Of a stretch of 64,000 bases of DNA, positions 63,877-64,000 are shown piece after piece (position 1 is the first letter of the stretch; each line of letters opens with the position of its first letter). Position numbers and translations under genes: made by a program. The stretch spans positions 62,001-126,000 of IMG/VR virus record IMGVR_UViG_3300013120_000030; one strand, 5' to 3'. Below the pieces are notes generated by a model that was given only the letters and a program-made list of their open reading frames with translations, was not told the origin of the DNA and made no database searches. This DNA is from a virus.

Positions 63877-64000
63877 TGAAAGTATTAGTTTTCGGAGCAA
63901 AAGGTATGGCTGGTTATATGATATCTAAGTACCTTAGAAGTAGAGGTCATTATGTTGTTACAGTATCAAGAGACGACGATACAGACTATACGTTCAGTAT
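63876..64000 (+). CDS. RmlD-like sugar-nucleotide reductase, start only
   Basis: GTG at 63876 overlaps the preceding stop (TAGTG), with GGAGG upstream. The first 41 residues, MKVLVFGAKGMAGYMISKYL and on, have the GxxGxxG NAD(P)-binding turn of extended SDR enzymes such as RmlD, FnlB or WbvR. The gene runs out of the window. It would reduce the 4-keto group of the sugar made by the dehydratase. Confidence 0.75.
   Translation, partial: MKVLVFGAKGMAGYMISKYLRSRGHYVVTVSRDDDTDYTFS

Noticed and set aside
1-64000. CRISPR array or diversity-generating retroelement
   Set aside because: No regularly spaced repeats, no reverse transcriptase gene and no template/variable repeat pair were seen; the only longer repeats are the HNH, leader and intron repeats reported.

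Overview
The window is one continuous piece of a large, strongly AT-rich tailed-phage genome. It carries a contractile-tail (myovirus) baseplate and tail-fibre module, phage replication and recombination genes, and a set of sugar-nucleotide and glycosyltransferase genes. Genes are tightly packed, usually overlap by 1 to 11 bases, and mostly have AGGAG-type ribosome binding sites. Promoters resemble the sigma-70 type. This suits a Gram-positive-like or otherwise Shine-Dalgarno-using bacterial host, but the host cannot be named from the sequence. A 46 kb virion block that does not show its capsid genes suggests a genome well above 100 kb.

Layout. 1-44.65 kb, all plus strand: the end of an intein-bearing protein, a 2440-residue giant protein, a 2467-residue baseplate hub-like protein, a spike-like protein, gp25-like and J-like baseplate proteins, and about fifteen large beta-rich tail, baseplate or fibre proteins. 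Two near-identical HNH homing endonuclease genes have been inserted among them. 44.65-48.06 kb: an accessory patch with a GIY-YIG remnant, a patatin-like phospholipase whose oxyanion motif is out of frame, a minus-strand Cas4/RecB-like iron-sulfur nuclease, a twice-frameshifted HNH-type gene and a small unknown. 48.06-50.28 kb: a Rad52-like annealing protein split by a group I intron that encodes a GIY-YIG endonuclease; a strong terminator follows. 50.28-55.2 kb: a primase-helicase fusion with an intein in its Walker A loop, then small unknown genes. 55.2-64 kb: two GT4-type glycosyltransferases (one with an intein), a short methyltransferase, a GT-A glycosyltransferase, a CapE/FnlA-type UDP-GlcNAc 4,6-dehydratase (with an intein), a UDP-GlcNAc 2-epimerase and the start of an RmlD-like reductase.

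How the parts fit. The virion block contains no recognisable promoter and is probably read from late promoters upstream. The non-virion genes are driven by five copies of one promoter type: TTGACW, a 17-base spacer with the conserved core TGCNAAT, then TATATT. One copy faces left to the nuclease and four face right. The nuclease and the Rad52-like annealer make a plausible recombination pair. The last three genes form a pathway from UDP-GlcNAc to a UDP-2-acetamido-2,6-dideoxy-L-hexose (L-FucNAc or L-QuiNAc type). The three glycosyltransferases beside them could use this sugar on a virion, DNA or host-surface target.

Most notable: four inteins (two in glycan genes), one intron and several homing endonucleases in 64 kb; exonuclease-like and RNA-polymerase-like motifs in the giant 2440-residue protein; the conserved promoter family; and three single-base deletions clustered within 2.7 kb, which may be gene decay or assembly errors.
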